46,959 nt of DNA. Source: Streptomyces sp. SID486. Its GTDB lineage: Bacteria > Actinomycetota > Actinomycetes > Streptomycetales > Streptomycetaceae. Below are positions 1 through 7,259 of this stretch, one piece after another; the stretch's first letter is position 1, and the number at the start of each line of letters is the position of its first letter. A program made the translations under genes and the position numbers. Below the pieces are notes generated by a model. It ran no database searches. It was not told where the DNA came from and saw only the letters and a list, made by a program, of their open reading frames with translations. The stretch spans positions 1-46,959 of the forward strand of contig NZ_WWJT01000189.1 in assembly GCF_009865385.1 (NCBI RefSeq), read 5' to 3'.

Positions 1-75
1 ACGCCCTCGGATCCCTGCACCGGCAACGCCCTCGGGTCCCTGCACCGGCGGCGTCCTCGGATCCCCGCACCGGCG
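1..75. repeat. 25-bp tandem repeat, three copies, cut by window edge
   Basis: Three head-to-tail 25-bp units lie at 1-25, 26-50 and 51-75, each containing CCTCGG(A/G)TCC(C/T)(T/C)GCACCGGC with a few substitutions. The array may continue to the left. It ends 27 bp beyond the stop codon of the prenyl synthase, so it lies in the 3' flank of that gene. Confidence 0.8.
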
Positions 76-101
76 TCCTCATGACCGCCGCGCCGGCACC
101 C

Positions 102-1244
102 TCAGCTGGTCCGCCGGGTGACGAACTCGGCGAGCGCCAGCAGACCGCCCGCCGCCTCGGGGCCGGGCACCGCGCGGGCGAGTTCCTGGACGGCCCGGGC
201 CATCCGGTCGGCCGCCTCGGCCTGCGCCCAGTCCCGGCCCCCGGCCTGCTCGACCGCCAGTGCCGTACGCGCGATCTCCCCGTCCTCCGCCTCCCCTTCG
301 AGGTACGGCTTCCCGTACAGCGCGGCGAGTTCGGCCGCCGCCGGGGTGCCCGAGGTGAGCGCCGCCACCACCGGCAGGGACTTCTTACGGGCGACGAGAT
401 CCGCACCGGCCGGCTTGCCGGTGTGCCGCGGGTCCCCCCATATGCCGATGACGTCGTCGATCAGCTGGAAGGCGAGCCCCGCCTGCCGGCCGAAGCCGTC
501 CAGCGCGTCCACCACCTCCTCGCTCGCCCCCGCGTACAGCCCGCCGACCGCGCAGGCACAGCCCAGCAGCGCGCCGGTCTTGGCCTCGGCCATCGCCAGC
601 ACCTCGTCGAGGGTGACCGATTCCGGCGCACGCCGCTCCAGGTCGGTGTCCACGTGCTGCCCCTCGCACAGCTCCACCACACAGGACGCGAGCCGGGCCG
701 CGGCCGGGACGGAGGCCGGGTGCGGGTCCTCGGCGAGCAGCCGCAGGGCAAGCGCCTGGACGGCGTCCCCGGCGAGGATCGCGTCGGCGACCCCGAACAC
801 GGACCACGCGGTCGGCCGGTGCCTGCGGGTGGTGTCGCGGTCCATCACGTCGTCGTGCAACAGCGTGAAGTTGTGGACCAGTTCGACCGCCACGGCCGCC
901 CGGACCGCCGCCGCGCGGGCCGCCGGGCCACCGAGGGCGGTGGCGGCGGCCAGCACGAGCGCCGGCCTGATCGCCTTGCCCGCGTTGCCCGTCGCCGGCG
1001 TGCCGTCGGCGTGCTGCCAGCCGAAGTGGTAGAGCCCGACCCGGCGCATGGCACCGGGCAGCGATTCCACCGCCGCGCGCAGCTCCGGGTCGACCAGGGC
1101 CCGGGTGCGCTCCAGCTGGGCGACCGCCTCCTGCCCGTCGGTCGCGCCGGCGTCGTCCCCCGCCTTCTCCCCGGACTGACCCGCCGTGCCGGGACGCGGC
1201 ACACCGGCGGCACGTTCCTCGGTCTCCGTCATGAACTCGGCCAT
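102..1244 (-). CDS. Polyprenyl diphosphate synthase, putative encapsulin cargo
   Basis: A 380-residue trans-isoprenyl diphosphate synthase that condenses isopentenyl diphosphate with allylic diphosphates. The first Asp-rich motif is HDDVMDRD (D131, D132, D135). The second is the actinobacterial form IDDVIGIWGD (D263, D264). The ATG at 1244 is chosen because GGGGGAG lies just upstream; a longer reading frame to 1304 has no such site. Residues 1-45 are rich in Gly, Ala, Glu and Thr, predicted disordered, and precede the all-helical fold. It lies 112 bp downstream of the encapsulin-like gene on the same strand, so co-transcription is likely. Polyprenyl transferases are a known cargo class of family 2B encapsulins, and N-terminal disordered segments carry targeting there. 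Product chain length cannot be read from the sequence. Confidence 0.9.
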   Translation of the reverse strand: MAEFMTETEERAAGVPRPGTAGQSGEKAGDDAGATDGQEAVAQLERTRALVDPELRAAVESLPGAMRRVGLYHFGWQHADGTPATGNAGKAIRPALVLAAATALGGPAARAAAVRAAVAVELVHNFTLLHDDVMDRDTTRRHRPTAWSVFGVADAILAGDAVQALALRLLAEDPHPASVPAAARLASCVVELCEGQHVDTDLERRAPESVTLDEVLAMAEAKTGALLGCACAVGGLYAGASEEVVDALDGFGRQAGLAFQLIDDVIGIWGDPRHTGKPAGADLVARKKSLPVVAALTSGTPAAAELAALYGKPYLEGEAEDGEIARTALAVEQAGGRDWAQAEAADRMARAVQELARAVPGPEAAGGLLALAEFVTRRTS

Positions 1245-1356
1245 GCTCCCCCCTCGCCTGGTCCGCGCGGGCCGGCGGCACCGGCCCGGCCGGACGCATA
1301 CCACGAGGGCCTACCCGTCCCGGTGGACGGAGACACGGCCGCGACGTGCGGAAACG

Positions 1357-2763
1357 TCACCTCCAACGGCCGATCTCGACGTTCTCCAGTACGCCGAGCG
1401 CGTCGGGCACGAGGACGGCGGCCGAGTAGTACGCCGTCACCAGGTACTTGATGATCGCCTGTTCGTTGATGCCCATGAACCGGACGGACAGGCTCGGCTC
1501 GATCTCGTCCGGGATGCCGGACTGGCGGAGGCCGATGACGCCCTGCTCCGACTCGCCGGTACGCATGGCGATGATGGAGGTCGTACGCGCCTCGCTGATC
1601 GGGATCTTGTTGCACGGGTAGATCGGCACACCGCGCCAGGTGGGGATGCGGTTGCCGGCGATGTCGATCGTCTCCGGGACCAGGCCCCGCTTGTTCAGCT
1701 CGCGCCCGATGGCGGCGATGGCGCGCGGGTGGGCCAGGAGCAGCTTGGTGCCCCGGCGGCGGCTGAGCAGCTCGTCCAGGTCGTCCGGGCTGGGCACGCC
1801 GTCGTGCGGCTGGATCCGCTGGTCGTACTCGCAGTTGCTGAGGAGCCCGAACTCCGGGTTGTTGACCAGCTCGTGCTCCTGGCGCTCCTTCAGCGCCTCG
1901 ACCGTGAGCCGCAGCTGCTGCTCGGTCTGGTTCATCGGCTGGTTGTACAGGTCGGCCACGCGCGAGTGGATGCGCAGGACGGTCTGGGCGATGCTCAGTT
2001 CGTACTCGCGGGGCCGCGGCTCGTAGTCCACGAAGGTGTGCGGGATGTCGGGCTCGCCGGAGTGGCCGGCCGCCAGCTCGACCTCCTTCTCGCCGTACTT
2101 GTTGGTCCGCTGCTCGGGGACCGCGCGCAGCTGCTCCAGGTGCCGTCCCAGCGAGTCGGAGCGCTCCGCGACCTGCTCGAAGTCCTGGCGGCTGAGGGTC
2201 AGGACGGTGCTCGCGGTGTCCGCCCGGACGGTGTACTCCCAGATGGCCTCCGGGTCGAGCAGCGCCTGCTCGCCGAAGTAGGCGCCGTCGGCGAGGACTC
2301 CGAGGACGGCGTCGTCGCCGTAGGGTCCCGTGCCGATCTTCTCCACCCGTCCGTGGGCGAGGAGGTAGACCTCGTTCGTCTGGTTGCCGAAGTCGGCGAT
2401 CACCTCTCCGGGGGCGAACTCGCGCTGGTGGCAGCGCCGGGCGAGCTCCGTCAGCACCTCCTCGTCCTCGTACGACCGCAGGGCCGGCAGCTCGCCCAGT
2501 TCGGCCGGGATGACCTCCACCTGGTCCCCGGTCTTCACGAAGGTGATGCGGCCGTCGCCCACGGCGTAGGTAAGTCGCCGGTTCACCCGGTACGTGCCGC
2601 CCTGGAGATCCACCCAGGGAAGCGTGCGCAGCAGCCAGCGGGAGCTGATCTCCTGCATCTGGGGAACGGACTTGGTGGTGGTGGCCAGGTTCCGCGCTGC
2701 CGCCGTCCCGAGGGACTGCTGCGGCTTGCCCTGATCCGTGCGGACCTCTTCGCCTACCGACAT
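1357..2763 (-). CDS. EshA/EshB-type family 2B encapsulin shell protein with cNMP-like domain
   Basis: A 468-residue protein of the Streptomyces EshA family, now classed as family 2B encapsulins: HK97-fold shells with an inserted cyclic-nucleotide-binding-like domain. Residues 1-90 form the N-terminal arm, about 95-215 are the cNMP-like domain ([19 protein letters not shown] at 163-181), and about 240-468 are the shell domain, including the [16 protein letters not shown] stretch. The phosphate-binding cassette lacks the usual PR pair, so cAMP binding is doubtful. The ATG at 2763 is chosen for GGGAGGG about 10 nt upstream; an upstream frame to 2811 would run through a hairpin. By neighbourhood it is the chromosomal EshB-like copy beside a prenyl synthase, not the copy beside 2-methylisoborneol synthase. 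Confidence 0.9.
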   Translation of the reverse strand: MSVGEEVRTDQGKPQQSLGTAAARNLATTTKSVPQMQEISSRWLLRTLPWVDLQGGTYRVNRRLTYAVGDGRITFVKTGDQVEVIPAELGELPALRSYEDEEVLTELARRCHQREFAPGEVIADFGNQTNEVYLLAHGRVEKIGTGPYGDDAVLGVLADGAYFGEQALLDPEAIWEYTVRADTASTVLTLSRQDFEQVAERSDSLGRHLEQLRAVPEQRTNKYGEKEVELAAGHSGEPDIPHTFVDYEPRPREYELSIAQTVLRIHSRVADLYNQPMNQTEQQLRLTVEALKERQEHELVNNPEFGLLSNCEYDQRIQPHDGVPSPDDLDELLSRRRGTKLLLAHPRAIAAIGRELNKRGLVPETIDIAGNRIPTWRGVPIYPCNKIPISEARTTSIIAMRTGESEQGVIGLRQSGIPDEIEPSLSVRFMGINEQAIIKYLVTAYYSAAVLVPDALGVLENVEIGRWR

Positions 2764-2784
2764 AGAGAAATGCCCTCCCATGTA

Positions 2785-2810
2785 TGCCCGGTGCCGAACC
2801 GCACCGGGCA
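2785..2810 (-). promoter_or_regulatory. Hairpin in the leader of the encapsulin gene
   Basis: A perfect 10-bp inverted repeat, TGCCCGGTGC / GCACCGGGCA, with a 6-nt loop. It ends 21 nt before the encapsulin start codon and just before its GGGAGGG ribosome binding site. If transcribed it would fold immediately upstream of the translation start. Alternatively it is a DNA operator. The rest of 2811-3057, between the divergent genes, shows no other clear element. Confidence 0.45.
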
Positions 2811-3057
2811 CCGGTCTCGACCCGAGCCTTCCAGCACGGAACGTGTCCGCGCCATTACCCGAAAGAGGGGGAATGGATCATCGGATTACTGGGCAAGAAG
2901 AGGGATCCCGCCGCGCCCCCACGGTCTGCGCCACCTGTCCGGATCGGCTCGCACAACATACGAACGATGTGTCCCCGGACGTCCGGTTTCGGTAGAAGCA
3001 GGCAGGACAGACGGCCGCCACCGGTGGCCGGACGGGCACGGCGCGAAGGAGTCGGGC

Positions 3058-3651
3058 ATGGCCCCACCCATGTCGGCGAGCGGATTTCTGGACGCGCTCC
3101 GGGCGGAGGGCGTCACGGTCGTCGAGGTCGGCGACTGGCAGGACCACAACCGCAACCACAAGGGGCCCTGGGGGCCCCTCCACGGCGTGATGATCCACCA
3201 CACCGCGACCCGGGGCGGTGCGCAGACGGTCGAGCTGTGCCGGGACGGTTATCCGGAGCTGCCGGGGCCGCTGTGCCACGGCGTGATCACCAAGGACGGC
3301 ACGGTCCACCTGGTCGGCTACGGGCGCGCCAACCACGCCGGGCTCGGTGACGACGAGGTGCTGCGGGCGGTGATCGCCGAGAAGAGGCTGCCGCCGGACG
3401 ACGAGGCGAACACGGACGGCAACCGGCACTTCTACGGCTTCGAGTGCGAGAACCTCGGCGACGGGAAGGACCCGTGGCCGGACGGACAACTCGACGCGGT
3501 CGAACGGGTCGCCGCGGCGCTGTGCCGCCACCACGGCTGGACGGAACGGTCGGTCATCGGCCACCGGGAGTGGCAGCCGGGCAAGGTCGACCCCCGGGGG
3601 TTCACGATGTCCTGGCTGCGGGAGCGGATCGCCGGACGCTTGAAGGGGTAG
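3058..3651 (+). CDS. N-acetylmuramoyl-L-alanine amidase (amidase_2/PGRP type)
   Basis: A 197-residue zinc amidase predicted to cleave the bond between N-acetylmuramic acid and L-Ala in peptidoglycan. The likely zinc ligands are H47 (VMIHHTA), H169 (IGHREW) and D178 (GKVDPRGF), the standard order of the amidase_2 family. The ATG at 3058 follows GAAGGAG at a good distance. No signal peptide or membrane segment is visible at the N-terminus, which is odd for a wall enzyme; the protein may act on recycled muropeptides, leave by another route, or be phage-lysin derived. It is divergent from the encapsulin gene. Confidence 0.85.
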   Translation: MAPPMSASGFLDALRAEGVTVVEVGDWQDHNRNHKGPWGPLHGVMIHHTATRGGAQTVELCRDGYPELPGPLCHGVITKDGTVHLVGYGRANHAGLGDDEVLRAVIAEKRLPPDDEANTDGNRHFYGFECENLGDGKDPWPDGQLDAVERVAAALCRHHGWTERSVIGHREWQPGKVDPRGFTMSWLRERIAGRLKG

Positions 3652-3729
3652 CGCCGCCGGGCGTGGAGCGGCCCGCGGGGCGGTCGTGGCCGGTCGCGGA
3701 GTTCTCGGGCCCGGGGCGACAATGAGGCC

Positions 3730-4647
3730 GTGACCAGCCCTGACCCGCTCGCGCCTCGTCCGCCCTCCCCCCTCCAGGAGATACACGACGGACGTTTCGG
3801 CCGCCGGGGACTGCGGCTGCTGCTCAAGCGCGACGACCTGATCCACCCCGATCTGATCGGCAACAAGTGGCGCAAGCTGGTGCCGAACCTCGCGGCGGCA
3901 CGGGGCCGCCCCCTGGTCACCTTCGGCGGGGCCTACTCCAACCACCTGCGGGCCACCGCCGCCGCGGGCCGCCTGCTGGGCGTGCCCACCACGGGCGTGG
4001 TCCGCGGCCAGGAGCTGGCCGGCCGCCCGCTGAACCCGTCCCTGGCCCGGTGCGCGGCCGACGGCATGCGGCTGCACTTCGTCGACAGGTCGGCGTACCG
4101 CCGCAAGACCGACCCGGACACCCTCGCCGGGATCCTGCGCGCGGCCGGCGCCGAGGAGGCGTACGTCGTCCCCGAGGGCGGCAGCAACGCCGAGGCGGTG
4201 CGCGGCTGCCGTGCCCTGGGCGTGGAACTGCGCGGCCGGGCCGGCGTCGTGGCGGTCGCCTGCGGCACCGGCGGCACGCTCGCCGGTCTCGCCGCCGGAC
4301 TCGCGCCCGGCCAGCGGGCACTCGGCGTACCGGTCGTGCGAGGCGGTTTCCTGGAGGCCGACGTGCAAGCCCTGCAGGAGAGCGCCTTCGGCGCCCGCAG
4401 CGGCACATGGTCGCTGGACGACCGCTTCCACTGCGGCGGCTACGCGCGGACGACCCCGGAACTGGAGGCGTTCGCACTGGACTTCGAGCAGCGCCACGGC
4501 CTCCCCGTGGAACGTCTCTATGTCGCCAAGTTGCTGTACGGACTCGTCGCCCTCGCCGAAGAGGGCGCCTTCGCGCGCGGGACCGCGGTGGCGGCCGTCG
4601 TCACCGGCCGCCCGTTCCCGCACCCGGCGGCCGCCCCGGAACGCTAG
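3730..4647 (+). CDS. PLP-dependent ACC deaminase / D-cysteine desulfhydrase family enzyme
   Basis: A 305-residue fold-type II PLP enzyme. K46 in LIGNKWRK is the expected Schiff-base lysine, YSNH follows, and CGTGGT (about 178-183) is the phosphate-binding loop. The family contains 1-aminocyclopropane-1-carboxylate deaminases and D-cysteine desulfhydrases; the sequence alone does not decide between them, and D-cysteine desulfhydrase-like is the commoner outcome for this length. The start is GTG at 3730. The stop codon lies inside a CTAG shared with the stop codon of the convergent antiporter gene. Confidence 0.8.
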   Translation: MTSPDPLAPRPPSPLQEIHDGRFGRRGLRLLLKRDDLIHPDLIGNKWRKLVPNLAAARGRPLVTFGGAYSNHLRATAAAGRLLGVPTTGVVRGQELAGRPLNPSLARCAADGMRLHFVDRSAYRRKTDPDTLAGILRAAGAEEAYVVPEGGSNAEAVRGCRALGVELRGRAGVVAVACGTGGTLAGLAAGLAPGQRALGVPVVRGGFLEADVQALQESAFGARSGTWSLDDRFHCGGYARTTPELEAFALDFEQRHGLPVERLYVAKLLYGLVALAEEGAFARGTAVAAVVTGRPFPHPAAAPER

Positions 4648-6227
4648 GCGACCTCCCTGAAGGCCGCCGCCTCCTCCAGGTCCAGACGTCTGAGCAGGGC
4701 GCGCAGCATCTCGTCGTCGATGTACCGGTGGTCCCGGAGCCGGACGAAGACCTCGCGCTCGGCGCTGATCATCGCGCGGGACAGGCGGCGGTAGGTGTCG
4801 TCCACGGACTCGCCGGTGACCGGGTTGACCTGGCCGAGCCGCTCCCAGACGGCGTTGCGGCGGCGCTCCAGGACCATCCGCAGCCGGTCGGCGAGCGGCG
4901 GCGGCAGGGCGTTGCGCTCGTCCTCGAGGAGCTCGTCGAGCCGGGCGTCCGCGGCCCGGGACGCCTGCGCCTGGGCGTTGGCCTCGGCAAGCGTCTCGGC
5001 CTGCCGGTCGCGGCCGGGGAACTTCAGCAGCCGGATCAGCGGCGGCAGCGTCACGCCCTGGACGACGAGCGTGCCGATGACGGTCGTGAAGGTCAGGAAG
5101 AGGATCAGGTTGCGTGGGCCGTCGGCCATGGTCGGCGGGATCGAGAAGGCGATCGCCAGGGACACGACACCGCGCATGCCGGCCCACGAGGTGACCATCG
5201 CGCCTCGCCAGGTGGGGTCCTGCTCCCGCTCCCTGATCCGCGCGGACAGCAGCCGGGGCAGGAAGGTCGCCGGGTAGACCCAGACGAACCGGGCCACGAC
5301 CACGACCAGGAAGACGGCCACCGCGTACCAGGCGGCGGAGGTGCCCTCGTACTCGCCGAGCCGCTTGAGGACGATCGGCAGTTGCAGGCCGATCAGGGCG
5401 AACACCGCGGACTCCAGGACGAAGGCGACCATCTTCCACACGGCCTCCTCCTGGAGCCTGGTGGCGAAGTCGACCTCCCACGCGCGGTGACCCAGGTAGA
5501 GGGCGACGACCACGACGGCGAGCACACCGGAGGCGTGCGCCTGCTCGGCGACGCCGTAGGCGACGAACGGGATCAGCAGCGAGAGGGTGTTCTGCAGCAG
5601 CGGCTCGGTCAGGTGTGTGCGCAGCCAGTGCAGGGGCGCCATGAGGACGAGGCCGATGCCGACCCCGCCGACGGCGGCGAGCGCGAACTCGCCGATCCCG
5701 CCGCCCCAGGTGGCGCCCTCGCCGACGGCGGCGCCGAGCGCCACCTTGTAGGCGGTGATCGCCGTGGCGTCGTTCAGCAGGGACTCGCCCTGGAGGATGG
5801 TGGTGATCCGGGAGGGCAGCCCGACCCGGCGCGCGACCGCCGTGGCGGCCACCGCGTCCGGCGGTGCCACCACCGCGCCCAGCACCAGCGCGGCGGGCAG
5901 CGGCAGTCCGGGGACGATCAGGTAGGCGGCCCAGCCGACGACGAGGGTCGCGAAGAGCACGTAGCCCACCGACAGCAGCGCCACCGGCCGCAGCTGCGCC
6001 CGCAGGTCGAGGTAGGAGCTGTCGCTGGCCGAGGTGTACAGCAGCGGGGGCAGCAGCAGCGGCAGGACGACGTGCGGATCGAGGGTGTACGACGGCACTC
6101 CGGGGATGTAGGAGACCAGCAGGCCGACGGCGACGAGCAGCAGCGGGGCCGGCGCGGGAGTGCGCCGGGCCGCCGCGGCCACCGCCGCGCTCCCCGCCAC
6201 CAGCAACAGCAGCGGCATCACGTCCAT
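4644..6227 (-). CDS. Na+/H+ antiporter (CPA1/NhaP type)
   Basis: A 527-residue cation:proton antiporter with about 12 hydrophobic segments over residues 1-400 and a hydrophilic C-terminal cytoplasmic tail. VVAPPDAVAATA and GESLLNDATAI carry the family ion-binding motifs, and GMRGVVSLA lies late in the membrane domain. The tail (about 410-527) is charged and helical and may be regulatory. ATG at 6227 follows GGGTGGGAGA; a longer frame to 6605 crosses the divergent UBP gene and is rejected. The family extrudes Na+ (or K+) in exchange for protons. Nearby sigH suggests, but does not show, a link to osmotic stress. Confidence 0.87.
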   Translation of the reverse strand: MDVMPLLLLVAGSAAVAAAARRTPAPAPLLLVAVGLLVSYIPGVPSYTLDPHVVLPLLLPPLLYTSASDSSYLDLRAQLRPVALLSVGYVLFATLVVGWAAYLIVPGLPLPAALVLGAVVAPPDAVAATAVARRVGLPSRITTILQGESLLNDATAITAYKVALGAAVGEGATWGGGIGEFALAAVGGVGIGLVLMAPLHWLRTHLTEPLLQNTLSLLIPFVAYGVAEQAHASGVLAVVVVALYLGHRAWEVDFATRLQEEAVWKMVAFVLESAVFALIGLQLPIVLKRLGEYEGTSAAWYAVAVFLVVVVARFVWVYPATFLPRLLSARIREREQDPTWRGAMVTSWAGMRGVVSLAIAFSIPPTMADGPRNLILFLTFTTVIGTLVVQGVTLPPLIRLLKFPGRDRQAETLAEANAQAQASRAADARLDELLEDERNALPPPLADRLRMVLERRRNAVWERLGQVNPVTGESVDDTYRRLSRAMISAEREVFVRLRDHRYIDDEMLRALLRRLDLEEAAAFREVA

Positions 6228-6285
6228 GGTCTCCCACCCTCTTTTTCCGCGCGGCCACCCGCACACCCGTCGTAATCTGGCAATC

Positions 6286-6546
6286 ATGAAACAGTGCACG
6301 CACTCCGACGCGCTGCCGCACCCGGAACCGGAGCCGCTCCAGGAGACCTGCCCGGAGTGCCTGCGGGACGGCACGCACCCCGTGCAGCTGCGGCTGTGCC
6401 TCACCTGTGGCCATGTCGGCTGCTGCGACTCCTCGCCGGGACGGCACGCCACCGAGCACCACGCGAGGTCCGGGCACCCGGTGATGCGGACCTTCGAGCC
6501 CGGCGAGGACTGGCGGTGGTGCTTCGTCGACCACGTGCTCGTCTGA
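6286..6546 (+). CDS. UBP-type zinc finger protein
   Basis: An 86-residue protein that is almost entirely one ZnF-UBP domain. C4 and H6, C22 and C25, C38 and C41, C46, H54, H58/H59 and H64 give the expected zinc-ligand spacing. Eukaryotic UBP fingers bind ubiquitin C-termini; the bacterial function is unknown. It is divergent from the antiporter gene, with 58 bp between starts. No strong ribosome binding site is visible before ATG 6286. A separate role from the antiporter cannot be excluded. Confidence 0.8.
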   Translation: MKQCTHSDALPHPEPEPLQETCPECLRDGTHPVQLRLCLTCGHVGCCDSSPGRHATEHHARSGHPVMRTFEPGEDWRWCFVDHVLV

Positions 6547-6608
6547 GCGAGCGGGTCTCGCCCGACCGCGTTCTCGTGTGACACTGCATGCGGCGGCTGC
6601 CGCACGAC

Positions 6609-6638
6609 GGTTCGAGCGTCTGACGTCTGGGTACGTCA
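6609..6638 (+). promoter_or_regulatory. Candidate SigB/SigH-type promoter with overlapping palindrome
   Basis: GGTT at 6609-6612 and GGGTAC at 6629-6634 are 16 bp apart, close to the GTTT-N14-17-GGGTAT pattern of SigB-like factors. A 6-bp inverted repeat TGACGT / ACGTCA (6621-6626 and 6633-6638) overlaps the -10 element and could be an operator. It lies 209 bp before rshA, and SigB-type factors are often autoregulated. Confidence 0.45.
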
Positions 6639-6701
6639 ACCCGGCGCGCGCTCATCCCATTTGGGCCCGCGAACCCCCTAGACACGGAGCGTATCCACAG
6701 C

Positions 6702-6716
6702 TTTACTGTGAGTGAC
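6702..6716 (+). promoter_or_regulatory. BldD-type operator upstream of rshA-sigH
   Basis: TTTACTGTGAGTGAC matches the BldD consensus NTNACNCWGNGTNAN at 8 of 9 specified positions. BldD, the c-di-GMP-responsive developmental repressor, is known to repress sigH in S. coelicolor, so position and sequence agree. A short palindrome CACAG / CTGTG (6696-6700 and 6706-6710) overlaps it. Confidence 0.6.
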
Positions 6717-6842
6717 GCCAGGGGGTCGGGGTCCCGGGACAGGAACGTTCGGAGCGCGATAGCGTCACCGCTGAACGACGTACGCGTTACCCCGGGGGGC
6801 GACCCTCGGCCCCGTAAAGCTTGTACCACCATGGAGGTGAGG

Positions 6843-7259
6843 GTGTCCCAGATCGCAGGCGAGCCCGCGACGAACCAGGACTTCGTGGAAGTCCGGCTTC
6901 CGGCTGCGGGTGCCTACCTGTCGGTGCTGCGGACGGCCACGGCCGGTCTGGCGGCCCGCTTGGACTTCACCCTGGACGAGATCGAGGACCTGCGCATCGC
7001 CGTGGACGAGGCCTGCGCGATCCTGCTCCAGCAGGCCGTGCCCGGCTCGGTGCTCAGCTGTGTCTTCCGGCTCGTCGACGACTCGCTGGAAGTCACCGTG
7101 TCGGCGCCGACGACGGACGGCCACGCCCCCTCGCGGGACACCTTCGCCTGGACCGTGCTGTCGGCCCTCGCGGGCAAGGTCTCGTCCGCGGTGGACGAGG
7201 ACAAGACGGTGTCGATCAGCCTCTACAAACAGCGTGGCGTCGGCCCCGGGCCGGCGTGA
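6843..7259 (+). CDS. rshA: SigH anti-sigma factor (RshA/PrsH/UshX), RsbW-like kinase
   Basis: A 138-residue anti-sigma factor of the RsbW/SpoIIAB GHKL fold. LDEIEDLRIAVDEACAILL carries the N-box helix with the Mg-ATP-binding residues. It binds and inhibits the SigB-like factor encoded next to it. GTG at 6843 is preferred because GGAGG lies 5 nt upstream; the frame extends to 6708 but that would include the promoter region. Its stop overlaps the first possible sigH start by 4 bp (GTGA), indicating translational coupling. In S. coelicolor the homologue is called RshA, PrsH or UshX. Confidence 0.9.
   Translation: MSQIAGEPATNQDFVEVRLPAAGAYLSVLRTATAGLAARLDFTLDEIEDLRIAVDEACAILLQQAVPGSVLSCVFRLVDDSLEVTVSAPTTDGHAPSRDTFAWTVLSALAGKVSSAVDEDKTVSISLYKQRGVGPGPA

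Noticed and set aside
1..75. CRISPR array
   Set aside because: The 25-bp units are directly adjacent with no spacers, and no cas gene is present.
1186..3057. Long plus-strand open frame before the amidase
   Set aside because: It is antisense to the encapsulin gene. Only the part from 3058 shows a real domain and a ribosome binding site.
4644..4647. Shared CTAG forming both stop codons of convergent genes
   Set aside because: A real but trivial arrangement: CTAG is self-complementary, so both strands read TAG. No functional meaning inferred.
2878..6639. Very long minus-strand open frame (1253 codons)
   Set aside because: It runs antisense to the amidase and PLP genes and out of frame across the antiporter gene. 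The translation is Arg/Pro/Ala-rich with no domain, the usual GC-rich shadow.
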